Positions 24,861-36,101 of a stretch of DNA of 64,000 nt are shown one piece after another (the first letter of the stretch is position 1; each line of letters opens with the position of its first letter). This DNA comes from Geosiphon pyriformis. Taxonomy: Eukaryota > Glomeromycota > Glomeromycetes > Archaeosporales > Geosiphonaceae. The notes below the pieces were generated by a model. It was given only the letters and a program-made list of their open reading frames with translations, searched no databases and had not been told where the DNA came from. The stretch covers positions 852,534 through 916,533 of the forward strand of contig JAAOMT010000586.1 of assembly GCA_016748015.1 (NCBI GenBank), written 5' to 3'. The position numbers and the translations under genes are program-made.

Positions 24861-25931
24861 AAAAGTTTGATCCAAAGTAGGATGGCTTATTTTACATACA
24901 TGAAGCTTTAGGAAATGGAGCTTACAAATTATGATTGGAAGACAAGATTTTAAAAAAAGTAGCTTATGAGAATCAATTAAAAATTTATTATGTAAAACAA
25001 TAGTCATCATCATCAGTACTTCAACTAGGAACACAAATTCCATTAATCAGATCAGAAGATATATCATAAAATCTGGAACCAATTATTGTCATCAAAATAT
25101 AAGCAACACATAGCAAATTAAATTGAAAAATTCAAGTATATATACCACCCAGAAAATGATAAGAAAATAATAGAACCTTTTCAACATAGACTTTTTAGAT
25201 CAAATTCTACAACTTTTGAAACAACTGTTTGATGCAATTTAACAATCTTCTACTTAAATAGAAATCACAATTGATAAAAAAGAGATACAATACAGAGATA
25301 GAAGCAAAAAAAGAGTGGACAGAAGTTCAACTAGAACTAAGCTGTCTCATCTCTACAAGCAAATCTCTCCCTACAAAAAAAAAAAAAAGGGATATGATAT
25401 GGATAAAACTCAACACAGCTAAGAAGAAGAGGAAGGTAACAGAAATAGAACTGTGTTGAATGAGGATTGAGGAAATAAGAGAGAATCTGAACAGGCAAAC
25501 ATTAGAGTTGGTAACAGAAAAATGAACACCTGAAAATGTAAAGAAATAGAAAAAAAAACTTCCACTCATCTATTGGCTATTTAAAATTGAGTTACAATTA
25601 GGATTAAATAGCTCATATAAAGACTTTAACTGTTGAATGATCAACAAAAAAGCCTGCAAACAAGTAGAAAAATTTGTGGGAAGAAACAACTTAAACTTAT
25701 ACTACAAAGCAACATACTGACTATATTCAGCATTTAAATACTATTCAATGGTACTAGTAAACAAAACTTTGAAAACTATCACAGTTAACAACATAAAATA
25801 GATAACAAACACCCAATTTGAAGTTCAATAAAAAGCAATACTGAGGACAACATTCGAGTTCTTTATAAAAAACACAAACTTGGCTAAAATAGATGATTTT
25901 GCAGAAGCTCAATTTTAAAAGAGAAAGATAA
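24861..25931 (+). pseudogene. Element C: GPY/F-like module, polyprotein tail and polypurine tract
   Basis: FDPK and GNGAYKL (about 24915) mark a GPY/F-like module after the integrase core. The remaining 300 or so residues are Lys/Glu-rich and match the tails of the other copies but no chromodomain. The frame ends at TAA 25916-25918, followed directly by a purine-rich tract next to the LTR. Confidence 0.65.
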
Positions 25932-26845
25932 TATTACCCAAGTAGAAAAACCAAAAAGCTATGAAAAAACATGACAAAAAAACATGATAAGAAAAACGCA
26001 GTACAACTCAAAGTAACATAAGACAAATGTGAGCAATAGCTAGCAATAATGAGCAATAGCTAGCAATAACAAAACAATAGCTAGCAATAGTAAAGCAATT
26101 GAAAGCAATTCTATAAAACCAAAAGAATGTATAAAAGCAAGTAGTTATAGAAATTGAAAAGACAAGTTAGTTAGCAATCAATTTTACTTTGTATTATACT
26201 TATCATATATTTATAGTTCGAAATACAATAATTATCAAAAACCAAAAGATCCAATTTATTAATTCATGTTTTCCAATCTTACAGATTTTAATTGAAATAA
26301 AAATCAGTATTTCCTACTTTTGTTCCAGGACAGATGCCATTAGCATAAATGCCTCAAACCCTTAATGATTTAGACCAATTGCTCTTGATCACAACAATTG
26401 ACAAAAACTAATTTTTTTCTTTTCTTTTTCTTTTCTTTTTTTATTTTATTTTCTTTCTTCTTTTGTTTGGAGTGGCAACATAGGAAAATTAACTGTCTTG
26501 AAATAGACTTTGTAATAGCCTGGTAAAAGAGGAAAGCTTTCTCTAAGTTTTGGATATTAACGTTATTTTGGTAGCTTACCAAAAGGGTGAAAAAACAATG
26601 TCAGACTCTAACAACTGTGTTTGTTAGCATGGAGAAGAAAGCTTACATTTACAGAAAATGTTGCAATCAATGAAAGACAAACTCTGTGTCTTATAACTAA
26701 AAAACTCAGTGAATAGACTTACATCTAGGAATAGATTTTCAGAAATTGATAACACTGATATTGCAGAAAAAGCAAACAACCTTGAAAAACCCAAAAATAG
26801 AGCACCAAACATTACCACCATACCTTATCCAGTTTACTTATAACA
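25932..26845 (+). repeat. Element C 3' LTR
   Basis: Begins TATTACCCAAG, a G-to-A and C-to-T decayed TGTTAC start, and ends TTATAACA. Same layout as the 5' LTR: GCAATAGCTAGCAAT repeats (26030-26100), stem-loop (26376-26400), pyrimidine tract (26410-26460). About 40 bp shorter than the 5' copy because of fewer repeat units. Confidence 0.88.
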
Positions 26846-26849
26846 GTAT

Positions 26850-27676
26850 TGTTACTGGTAATTTTGTTGGTCATTGGAGTAAATAACAAACCCGTAACTT
26901 GGTGCTTAAGACTGTTGTTGATGATGGAAATCTAAAGGTGTGTTTATCTGAAGGTTTTGGTTGAATCCTTTGTATAATGGACAGAGATTCAGTGATAATA
27001 GTTTTATTCATAGCTTTTCAAAACTGCAGTTTTGTCAATTTCTTTCTCAGCATAATGGCCGGTATTTCTCCTAGTAAGCTAACCTCAATCAAGTGTCCTA
27101 TTCTTATTTCTGGGTCTTTTACCAGTACTATATCCTGACATCAGTACCCCGTGCATTAATCCTCAATAGAGTTAGTAATAACAACAATTAAGACAAGAAA
27201 ATAAAAGAAATAACATAAAGAAATGAGCCAAAGCAATACACAAGTTAGTATCCCATCAATAGCTGTGATCAAGAGCTATTGGTCCAGTGTGGTTATGTAT
27301 CAATGACTATCAACATAAAGTGTTGATAGTAAAGAGTGGATTTGGATGGTAAATAATTTATTTATTTATTATTTGTGAATGGAAGATTTCTAACTAACAG
27401 ATTCTGTTTTTTCTACTTTTAATGCTACTGCTATATATACATAATTGATGTTCTATGAGATTGCTCACATTTCCGAGTGATGTGCTATGATTTCTTGAGC
27501 AATACTCATATTGCTGAGTAATGTGCTCTAATTTTCTAACATTGCTTCACATTGTTAAGCAATGTGCCATGTTTTTTGACATTGCTCCACATTGCTAAGC
27601 AATATGCTCATGTGCTAAGTACTATTCTCTCATTGGTCTGCTATTTTCTATATCTGTTTTCTTTTTATGAGTAATA
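26850..27676 (-). repeat. Element A 3' LTR
   Basis: TGTTACTGG to GTAATA (decayed GTAACA). Palindromic TTGCTnAGCAATGTG-like repeats lie at 27455-27620, in U3 upstream of the TATA region in the element's sense. The conserved stem-loop is at 27257-27281 with 8-bp arms CAATAGCT/AGCTATTG; another is nearby with arms ACTATCAACA/TGTTGATAGT. Confidence 0.88.
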
Positions 27677-28760
27677 TTATCTCTTCCTTTTAATATTGAG
27701 CTCTGTCGAAATTTTCATTTTGAATTAATTCTAATACTTTTTTTTCAAGTATTGTTTGTTTGGCTCTGTTTTTCACTTTTTCTACTTGTGTATTGTTTAT
27801 TCTTCCTTATTGGTTAATGGTTATGGTTTCCATGTCAGAGTGTAACAATATTTCTGGATAGTTCTAAAATATGTTGTGTAGTTGGTACATTGTTTTAACA
27901 TGTAGTGTTGAATTAGTTTTCTTTTTGATAAATTTTTCAATTTGTTGTATCATGTCTTGGTTGAATATTCTTTTGGATTTGTCAATATACAACTCCTAAA
28001 TATTCAACTTTCGACCTAACTGGTAATAGCAATATGATATTGGAAGTCATTCTGTCCATTGCTTTTAATTTTCTTTTGTAAGCTCTTCTGTTGGTGCCAT
28101 AATAGATATTTTCCCAAAAGTATTCTTCATTTTTTCTATTAAGTTATTTGTCCAGTTTTTATTATTCTTTGGTAGCTGTTGATATGGTGTATTTTTTGTC
28201 TTTCTTTTTGTGTTTCAATAGTAAATTGTTTGGTTGTTAATAACAATTTCCATGTCTAACTGTTGTTGACTTAGTGCCTGGGACAGTTTTTGAGCTATGA
28301 TGTGAATGTGATCTGGTATTTCCATTTTTCTTGGTTGTTTTTGTTATATGTACTGTGTCTTTATATTCTCTTTTGGTTGTTTAATTCAATGTGTTTGGTT
28401 CAATAACTATGATTGATTCCAGATCTCGTGGAATCTCATCTGGTTGAACTATTATCCTTTGTACTCCCAACTGTGGAATAGTATTGGTGGATGATGATAC
28501 TATCTAGTAATATGGTTTTAGTCAATCACCATGTGCTGCTTTGGCTAAGATTTTGTTGTCCCATCTTAATTTATAAGCTCTATTTCCTAGAATTTCTTCT
28601 ATGTAAAATAGTCCGTTCCATTTGGGGTCAAATTTTCTATTCCATTGTTTTTCTGCTTTGGTATAATGTAATAGTACTTTGTCTCCAATCTTGAATTCCA
28701 CTGGTTTATCTGGTAGTTGGTTATCATGTCATTTTTTTTGCTTTTCTTGTGTCTTTTGAA
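27677..28760 (-). pseudogene. Element A: GPY/F-like module and polyprotein tail
   Basis: Minus strand. The GPY/F-like motif reads GNRAYKL at about 28570. The rest is a low-homology tail ending at the polypurine tract AAAAGGAAGAGATAA beside the LTR. Stops and frameshifts are common. No chromodomain pattern is visible. Confidence 0.65.
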
Positions 28761-29770
28761 TATTATCAGCTGCTTTCTGTCATTTGTTTTCTAGTGTTTC
28801 CATTAAGTTATATGTTCTTTTCAACAATGTTTCTTGGAAATTATCTTCTGTTATTGGTTCAGCTGGATATGTATTGATCTCTATCTCAACTGGTAATGTT
28901 GCTGTTCTACTGTATATTAATTCAAATAGTGTTGTTTGTGTGGTATCTTGCTTCATTGTCTGATAAGCAAATAATACTGATGGTATAAGCAAATTTCATT
29001 CGTCCTGATTTTTTTGGTTGATTTTGGCAATTGTTTTACACAGTGTTCTATTAAATCTTTCAACTAAGCCATTCATTTGTGGATGGTATGGTAATGATAA
29101 TGGTCTTTTTATTCCAAATCTCTGGCTTAATTCTGCTAATGTTCTGTTCACAAAGTGAGTTTCCTGATCTGATAATAGTTTTTTTGGATATTTATGTTGA
29201 CAAATTAAATCTTGATGAACAAATTCGACAATGGATTCTGCATCTGCTCTTTGAATGGCTTTTGCTTCTGGCTATTTTGTGAGATAATTCATGACTACTG
29301 CAATATATCTGTTGCCTCTGTTGGTGATTGTTAATGATCTGACTAAGTCAATTCCGATATAGTCAAATAGTTGTCCCACTTTAATTGGTCTTAATGGTTT
29401 ACTGGGTTTTGTTCCATCTCTTTTTTGACAAGCATCACAATTCTGAACATATTGAATGATATCCGGATATATTGATGGCCAATAATATTTTTTTCTGGTT
29501 CTTTCCATGATTGCTTCTTTATGAAAATGTTTTGCTATTGGATCTGAATGCATGTTGAATAATATTGTCTCTTTCTCTGGTTCTGTGATGACCCTTATTG
29601 GTTGATCTGGATTTCTTCTGTTTTTCTGGTAAAGTATATTTTTATAATTGATAAAATGTTTTAATTGTTGTTTGATATTATTTTGCTTATTTTGAGATAA
29701 TTTCTTCTTGAACTGTTGAATATTTATATAATGTTGTAGTTGTTGATATTTTTGTATGTTCATCTTTTGT
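28761..29770 (-). pseudogene. Element A: integrase
   Basis: Well preserved on the minus strand. HHCC region: His pair in MHSDPIAKHFHKEA and Cys pair in CDACQ (29560-29420). First catalytic Asp in IGIDLV (about 29350), second in LLSDQETHF (about 29165), Glu in GLVERFNRTLC (about 29060). The segment 29763-29272 is one uninterrupted frame starting with ATG; stops appear downstream. Confidence 0.85.
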
Positions 29771-30330
29771 TATATTTTCGTTGGATTTGTTCTGGTTTTG
29801 TTATATTTTTATGTTGAGATGTTTTTAGATTTGTTTCATTCATGACAAACTGTTGGCATTTCTGTTGTTTTTTTCTTTTTTATAATGTATAGTGTAAGTA
29901 TATGGTGATAGTGCTATTTTCTATCTTGATTGTCTTCTATCTTCAAATTCCTGTTTATGAAATGCTGTTAATTCTTTGTGATCTGTGTATACATCAAACT
30001 TCTGGCTCAAGTATTCACTCCATTTCATAACTGCCCAATAAATTGCTAAATGTTTTAATTCTGGTGTTCCATAATTTCTTTCAGCTGGAGTTAAACCTCA
30101 GCTGGCATATGTGACTGGATGTTCTCTTCCATCTGGTCCTCTCTGTGATAGTACTGCTCCCAATGCTTGGTCTGATACATTGGTGGTAATAATGAATGGT
30201 TTGTTGTGATTTGGATAGATCAGTACTGGAGCTTGTATAAGCTTTCTTCTCAAAATATCAAAAGCTTCTTGTTGTGCTTCTGTCCATTCATATTTCACAT
30301 TTTTGGTTTGGAAATGATTGAGTGGTTGAG
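29771..30330 (-). pseudogene. Element A: RNase H
   Basis: Minus strand. The TDAS catalytic block has become TNVS (about 30190), so the first Asp is lost. ALGAVLSQRGPDGREHP follows. The YTDHKE-type block (about 29990) precedes several stops. Confidence 0.78.
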
Positions 30331-31130
30331 CTATCTTAAAAAAGTTTTTAATGAAGTGTCAATAATAGCCTGTAAATTCCAAGAATAATTTTAACTCTGT
30401 TACATTGGTTAATACTGGAAAGTTCTTGACTATCTCTATCTTTTTTGGATCCATTTTAATGCCATCTTTGCTTACTATGTGCCCTAAAAAGTTTAATTCT
30501 GTCTTGCCAAAGAAGCACTTATTGGCATTTAACTTTAGTCTTGCTTGTCATAGCCTTTCAAACACTTGTTGTAAATGATGCAAATGATCATTGAATGTTT
30601 TGGAGAACACATTGGTGTCATCTAAATAAACAACTACTGATTTCCACAACAAGCCAGTATATACTATTTCCATTAGCCATTGAAATATGGCTGGCGCATT
30701 TGTTAAGCCAAATGGCATCACTTCGAATTCAAAATTTTCCTCCCATGTTGTGAATGTGGTCTTTTCTTTGTCCACTAGATCTATGGCTACTTGCCAATAA
30801 CTACTATCTAAATTCAATGTTGAGAACTATTTGTTTCTCCCAAAAGCATCAAATAATTCCTGAATCTGTAGAGTTGGATAGCTGTCTCCATGCATAACTT
30901 TATTAAGCTTCTTGTAGTCCATGCAAAAGTGAATTTTCCCATTCTTTTTCCAGACGAGTACTACTGGTAATGACCATGGGCTCATTGATGACTGAATTAG
31001 CCCATTGTCAAGCATCTGGTTGATTTCTTGATAAATGATCTTATGGCTGGCAGATGGTACTTTGTATGCTCATTGTTTTATTGGCATAATATTTCCAGTT
31101 TTGATCTGGTGTTAGATAATGTTAGTTCTG
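30331..31130 (-). pseudogene. Element A: reverse transcriptase
   Basis: Minus strand. MSPWSLPVVLVWKKNGK (30990), FCMDYKKLN (30920), EVMPFGLTNAPAIFQ (30715) and an intact YLDD catalytic loop (about 30620) followed by TNVFSKTF. FLGHIVSKDGIKMDP is near 30470. The palm keeps NLDSSYWQV. Two stops break it: one after the MLDNGLIQ block region and one in the FST region. Confidence 0.85.
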
Positions 31131-31630
31131 TCAAATTTATTCTCACTGGCAAAGATGTCATTGAACTTGTTGAGCAACATCTTCAGCTGCATGCATTGAA
31201 GTGAGTCTAGATTTTTCATGTTTATTTGTTCCAATTGTTCTGATTGGAGCAAATAACATTCATTTCGTCTATATATTGTTTGTAATGTGATGTCAACATA
31301 TCCACAAAGCTGTGAAAAGTCTGGAATAGGGTTTGGTGGTTGGTTCTCTATTTTAGTAGTTAAATGTCCTATGATGGTTCCTTTTGGTATCTCTATAATC
31401 TTTTTGGTGTTGTTGTAAATGGAAATTTTGATATGGCTGTAGTTTCTAACTGGTATGTGAAGATTGATGAGTCCAATTTCTTCTGATTTACAACATGCTG
31501 CTTCTGTCTCAAAAATCTGGTTCTGATCCTTTACTTTCCTTTCTATGACTACCATATACTGGTCATATGGTAAAATGGAAATTGGTTGACTGGTGAAGAT
31601 AATTTCTCTTTTGTCAATAATCTCTTTTTC
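31131..31630 (-). pseudogene. Element A: beta-rich linker before RT
   Basis: Uninterrupted minus-strand coding continuous with the dUTPase motif V. It includes LINLHIPVRNYSHIK, IYNNTKKIIEIPKGTIIGHL and FSQLCGYVDITLQTIY. The pattern, Asn-Thr then IPxGTxIG, recalls a small beta-barrel and is conserved in every copy. Function unknown; it may position the dUTPase and RT domains. Confidence 0.7.
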
Positions 31631-32160
31631 CACCATATTAACTGGTATATCTACTCTACCCATTGATCCAAATCCCTGTATCCCTCTAGCTGTGATCCTT
31701 AATTCTTCCCTGTTTCCCACTGATATTAACTGAGCTATTTTGACCAAAGGCAGGAATATTGTCTATGCTATCTTTTTATTTGGCTCTATTACATAGGTCT
31801 TTTCTGAATCATTTTGTAGCATAACAATGATATTTCTCACATATCCTGCATCAATTATTCCTCCTCTGATGTTGATTCCTCTTTTTGCTAGACTACTTCT
31901 AGATGCTAATTGAACTATTGTGGTTGCTGAAATTTTCAGTGCTATTTTCAGATCAATACAAGTGTGCAAATATGGTTCCAATTTGATGGCATCTTTTCCA
32001 GAATATCTTAGATCAAATCCTGCATCAGTATTATGTACACACTCTGGCATAATACCTTCATTATTGTCACTGAACCACTTTAGTTCTTGCTCTTTGGTGA
32101 GATCAAGGAGTGCTATAAATGTTTTGGAGTTTAGATCTGAGTCCAAATCGCTGTTATCTT
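31631..32160 (-). pseudogene. Element A: dUTPase (nearly intact)
   Basis: dUTPases hydrolyse dUTP to dUMP and keep uracil out of cDNA. All five motifs are present on the minus strand: AGFDLRYSG (I, about 32010), SRSSLAKRGI (II, about 31890), GGIIDAGY (III, about 31855), KIA then TIF (IV, about 31770) and RGIQGFGSMGR (V, about 31680). The only break is a TAG in motif IV where other copies have CAG. Motif III reads Asp-x-Gly-Tyr rather than the commoner Asp-x-Asp-Tyr. The domain is fused in frame to the Cys-rich region upstream and the linker and RT downstream. Confidence 0.88.
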
Positions 32161-33080
32161 TGTTGCCATATTAAATGGAACTGGAACCAGTGTTTTTGTC
32201 GTCATCATTGTCAGAGTTTGAATTGAGATTAAAAATTGATTCCAATTCCAATGTGCAGCTGCTGATTAGTTCTTCTTTTTCTGGGATTGTATAGATCATG
32301 CAGATTGGTGGGTTGTAAATGAGGTCACACTTATTACAATATTGAAAGTCACATAGAATTAAACAGTGGTCACATAGTCGAGTGTTTAGCTGTGCTAGCC
32401 ACTGCTCCTGCTCTTCTCTTGTGAGTGCCAATCTCTGGTAGTGCTCATGGAATTCCTCAGGATCATCCTTAATATCACCAAAGACATTAAATATTTGAAC
32501 ATACTTAGGTTCAAGTAGCAACAGAGGATTGTTTTTTATTTCTAGTAGTTCGCTGATTGTCATGTCTTCTGTTTTTGCACTTGCCATTCTCCAGAGTTCA
32601 TGCTCATTGTGTGGGTATTCTTTCAATTATTACAATGCTCATTTTCAGACATCATCAATTGGTGTTTCCTTGCATACCCAGTTGTTAATTAGAATTATAT
32701 ACTGGCAGGTTTCATTGCACATTCCTCCATGCCCAGAAATGTTATTCCACATTTTTTCATCCAGGAGGGTCTCTTCACAAGCTAAACATAGGGTATTATC
32801 CCATTTTTCTATTCGTTTTGATCATCCAAAACATTCTAGAATGCATGCTTGGCAGTAGAATTTGGTTGCTGTTAAGTATTTTTTGTCATCACCACAGCAT
32901 GCACCCAATTTCTTGTTACAATTGATGCATATAAGCTTTGATCGACAATAGTTAGAGGGTTGTGGTGGTGTATATTTATGAGAAATATAATTGTTGATTG
33001 ATAGTAACTCTTTTTCCTTTGCTGTTCTCTTTCTATTCCCAGCTTGGTGTTGGTTCACTCTTATTATTGTCAGTTCAGTT
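32161..33080 (-). pseudogene. Element A: Cys-rich CXXC domain
   Basis: Minus strand. CXXC pairs in order: CINC with a following CC (about 32930), CQAC (about 32850), CLAC (about 32785), CDHC (about 32370), CNKC (about 32330). Between them are a WRMAXAK helix-like segment and the FHEHYQRLALTREEQEQ helix. The segment 32626-32171 is uninterrupted and ends in an Asp/Ser/Asn-rich acidic linker. A TGA stands for Trp or Arg in ECFG-x-SKR. I recognise no characterised family. Confidence 0.7.
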
Positions 33081-33800
33081 CAGGTCATTAGTTTCTCAAA
33101 TAAGTTCCTCTCTTTGCTTTCCTTTGGTGTTGTCATTCCACAAGAGTATTAGTGACAGTTCATTATGGTTGTTATTAGCCCACAAGACTTGATAGGCTTC
33201 CCAGATAGGTTTTTTCTCTTCTTTCTCAAACTCGATGAATGGTGCTGGTGTGTTAATGGTCTTGAAATAGCTGCACATGGCTGGTATGTATGTATGATGA
33301 CCATTTTGGCTGAGTTAGAGCTCTTGCATTGTTCAATCAAGTATGGCATTTGTTTTAGTGAACTAGTTATTACCAACTAGTGCTTGATATTAAGTGGCTT
33401 CTATTACCAGAACTTTGATAGAGACTATGATGCTGTTGACTTCAAAAGGAAAGTCATCAATCTCATCAATAGAAATTTTGGTTGCTCTATCAGCTGTAAT
33501 GATCTTTGTGCTGACAGCTCTGTCAACTCAGCAACCTAATTAATCCATAAGTTGTTTGGTAATTATACTGCCAGCTGATCCACTATCCAGGATCAGTTTG
33601 ATATACTGACCATTGATTTTGGCATCAGTATACATTGTGGTTATTGGTTTGGTGTTCAGAATGGCTCTACTAAACAATAGAACTGACGTAATTTCCTCAA
33701 GTTCAAATTGGAATATGGCAGCAAGTGATTTGTCTTTAGTGCTGGTAGCTGGTAGAATGTTGTGAGTAAGTGGCTTCTGATTGGTTTCCTATTTGTTAAA
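33081..33800 (-). pseudogene. Element A: retropepsin and spacer
   Basis: Minus strand. The protease keeps the catalytic DSG in LILDSGSAGSIIT (about 33580) and the YQALVGNN block (about 33390). Stops replace Trp and Gln codons downstream. A Lys/Glu-rich spacer (about 33080-33270) leads into the Cys-rich domain. Confidence 0.8.
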
Positions 33801-35159
33801 TGCCACATCTTTTGGGATAACCAGAAAACTTAAGTAATTCTAAGAACTTGGATTTTGGTTATATCCAGTTCTTGAATTCTACTGGCATAATCCTAATGAT
33901 TGATTTGTTGAACTGGGAATCAGTTGGTGAACCACCATCGCCAATCTCCAGTTTTGGATTACTTTGGATCTGGAGTTTCTGGATGTTATTATAGCTGGGT
34001 TTTGTGACAGTGTTTGAATTAATTGTTGTGGTTAATAGACTATTTCTGGCTGTAGTTGATATATTACAGATGGCTGCAGTTGATATATTTGAGGTTGATA
34101 TACTGGTGTTTGATAGATTGGCAGTGGCATCATTGGTAGGTAAGTAGATTGATATTGATTTTGATTCGAGTAATGATTCGAAGTTGAAAACCGGCAATTG
34201 GGATTCCAATATTGATTTTCCAATTGTGGATTACTATAAGCACAGCAATTGGCTCTAAGGTGACCTTGTTTACCACAGTTGTGGCAAATTCGCATTTCTT
34301 GTTGTCATGGCTGATTTGTTGATAATGATAAACATGACTGATTTTGGAAATGATTTCTGTTTTCTTAATTATTACGTTGTTGAAGAGGCTGATAAATTGG
34401 GTGATTGTCAGCTAAGTATCCCTTTAATTTCTGATTAATAGAATCACTAAATTGTTTTATTTTAGAATCCAAGTCAGATAATCTATTCATTACTAAATTT
34501 ACAGCTTGGGCATAGTTGGCTTCTAACTTAGCAGCTTCAAAATCTCTAGCATGAGTAACTACAGTAGGAAGATCTATTGGATGTATCGGACATATTCGTT
34601 GGAATATGCTGCTATGTAAGTCTCTGATAAACTGATTTAAGATTTGTGGTACTGTAAAGTAATCAGCTTGGATAGCTTGGATTTGGTGCAGATTTCTGTG
34701 AAAGTGTCCCAAATAGGTGGTGACTGCTTCTGTGTCTCCTTGTTTTAGGGTGGTGAAAGTACTTGCCAGGTGGTTGATGCTGTTATTATCACTAAAATAT
34801 CTTAGGAATTCTGTTTTAAATACATTAAAATTTTAGGGTTTCTGGACCAAGCTATGATACCATGAGTCAGCGGTATTCTTTAGGAAATATGGGATGACTT
34901 GCATTGTTTTTGTGTCATCCCAATTGTTTGCAGTGATGATTTTGGCAACATCATTGATCCATGCCTAGATGTCATTTTCTTTGCTGGTAAACTTTTCAAG
35001 TTTTGTAATTGGTGCAAAAGCCATTAGCGTGATTAGTTGCTGTTGTTGTATTGGTGGTTGAAGTGGTTGTTGTGGTTATTGAACCAGTTGCTGGATAAGT
35101 TGCTGTAGTGGTGGCTGTTGAAAGGATATTTGCTGCTATTGAATCAGTTCAATAATTGG
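33801..35159 (-). pseudogene. Element A: Gag, C-terminal half
   Basis: Minus strand, continuing from 45321 across element B. Capsid-like core at 35050-34370 (HRNLHQIQAIQADYFTVPQ, FIRDLHSSI, VNLVMNRLSDLDSKI). The CCHC knuckle CHNCGKQGHLRANC at about 34286-34245 is intact. Past it are YQP-type repeats (about 34180-34030). Several stops, mostly Gln codons. Confidence 0.82.
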
Positions 35160-35229
35160 TGTTACTCATAGAAATATAGAAAATATATTAGCATGATGAT
35201 TAGCCAATTAGAAGTAGGCATAGTAAATG

Positions 35230-35395
35230 TGGAATTCCAGGATTTCTCTCAGGAATTGCAAGATTCTAGGAATTTCAGGATTCCCCGATGAGGAATCGCA
35301 GGATTCAAGAATTCCAGGATTCCTCTCAAAGAAATTGCAGGATTCCAGGAATTCCAAGATTCCTGTCGTGAAGAATTGGGGAATTGAGAAATTTC
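35230..35395 (+). repeat. U3 repeat array in element B 5' LTR
   Basis: Six to seven imperfect units built on GGAATTCCAGGATTCC and TTGCAGGATTC, many partly palindromic, ending just before the TATA box. The same array is at 44513-44675 in the 3' LTR and, diverged, in the LTRs of elements D and E. Position suggests promoter or enhancer function. Confidence 0.75.
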
Positions 35396-35402
35396 AATTA
35401 TG

Positions 35403-35410
35403 TATATATA
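35403..35410 (+). promoter_or_regulatory. TATA box of element B 5' LTR
   Basis: TATATATA directly downstream of the U3 repeat array; the 3' LTR has it at 44687-44694. The presumed transcription start would be about 25-35 bases downstream, placing both stem-loops in the leader RNA. Confidence 0.6.
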
Positions 35411-35523
35411 GCAGCAGAATTAGAAGCTGAAAAGACAGACCTCTTAGTTTAGATTTGATCTAAACAACCTTTCAGTTTCCAATTATCAAATAAATAATTA
35501 TTTTATATCTCAATCCACTCTCC

Positions 35524-35597
35524 ACTATTAACACTTCATGTTAATAGTAATTGATACTTAACCACACTGGAACAATAGCTCTTGATCATGGCTATTG
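35524..35597 (+). promoter_or_regulatory. Two leader stem-loops in element B 5' LTR
   Basis: Stem-loop 1: ACTATTAACA / TGTTAATAGT, 10 bp, 5-base loop (35524-35548). Stem-loop 2: CAATAGC / GCTATTG, 7 bp, loop containing TTGATCA (35573-35597). The 3' LTR equivalents are 44808-44832 (ACTATCAACA / TGTTGATAGT, a compensated pair change) and 44858-44880. Conserved in A, D and E; stem-loop 2 also in C and F with a swapped A-T pair. Confidence 0.7.
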
Positions 35598-36041
35598 ACA
35601 GAATACTAACTTACCAAATTGCCTTGGCTTATTTTTTTTATTTCATTTTCTTTTCTTTCTTTCTTTTCTTTTCTTTCTTCATGTTGTTTTGTTGTTGTAT
35701 ACTAATTGATTAAGGATTAAAAGTGCTGAGTTATTGATGTCACGGATAGCCTGGTAAAAGACCCAGAAATAAGGGTAGATTAATATATATTATCTATTAG
35801 CTTACCAGAAGGGCACGACTGCCAGAATAAATCCGGCCACCAAGCTGAGAAAGAAATTGGGAAACAACTGACAACAGATGACGAATCATCACACTATTGA
35901 ATCTCTGTCCATTATATAAAGGATTCCATCAAAATCTTCAGATACAACACTTTTAGAATATCATTGACAGAAATAGCTTTTGAGCACCAAGTTATAAGTT
36001 TGTTATTTGACTTGAGACTCCAAATAATCAACTATAACATT

Positions 36042-36059
36042 TGGTGCTCCCTATGAGGT
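36042..36059 (+). other. Element B primer-binding site
   Basis: TGGTGCTCCCTATGAGGT starts two bases after the LTR. The best-preserved version in element A (minus, 46270-46253) reads TGGTGCTCTCTGTGAGGT. Expected to pair with a tRNA 3' end; the tRNA was not identified. Confidence 0.65.
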
Positions 36060-36101
36060 ATAATCTTACAGAGAACCAGCACTGACAACACCAAACCAAA
36101 A

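Larger units (their letters stand above)
16921..26845 (+). mobile_element. Ty3/gypsy element C (plus)
   Basis: Full-length element, LTRs 16921-17873 and 25932-26845, internal part about 8.06 kb. It is inserted in element D next to element A. The 4 bases before it are gtgt and after it gtat, consistent with a decayed GCGT duplication shared with element A. Its LTR and Gag N-terminus belong to the same subfamily as element F and differ from A, B, D and E. Confidence 0.9.
35160..36039 (+). repeat. Element B 5' LTR
   Basis: TGTTACTCATAG to CTATAACA. Imperfect GGAATTCC/AGGATT repeats fill 35230-35395. TATATATA lies at 35403-35410. Two stem-loops follow at 35524-35548 and 35573-35597, then TACTAAC (35604-35610) and a pyrimidine tract (35640-35680). 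Confidence 0.92.

Noticed and set aside
35230-35395. CRISPR-like array in LTRs
   Set aside because: The units are short, imperfect and without unique spacers of even length, and are part of LTR U3 in a eukaryotic genome.
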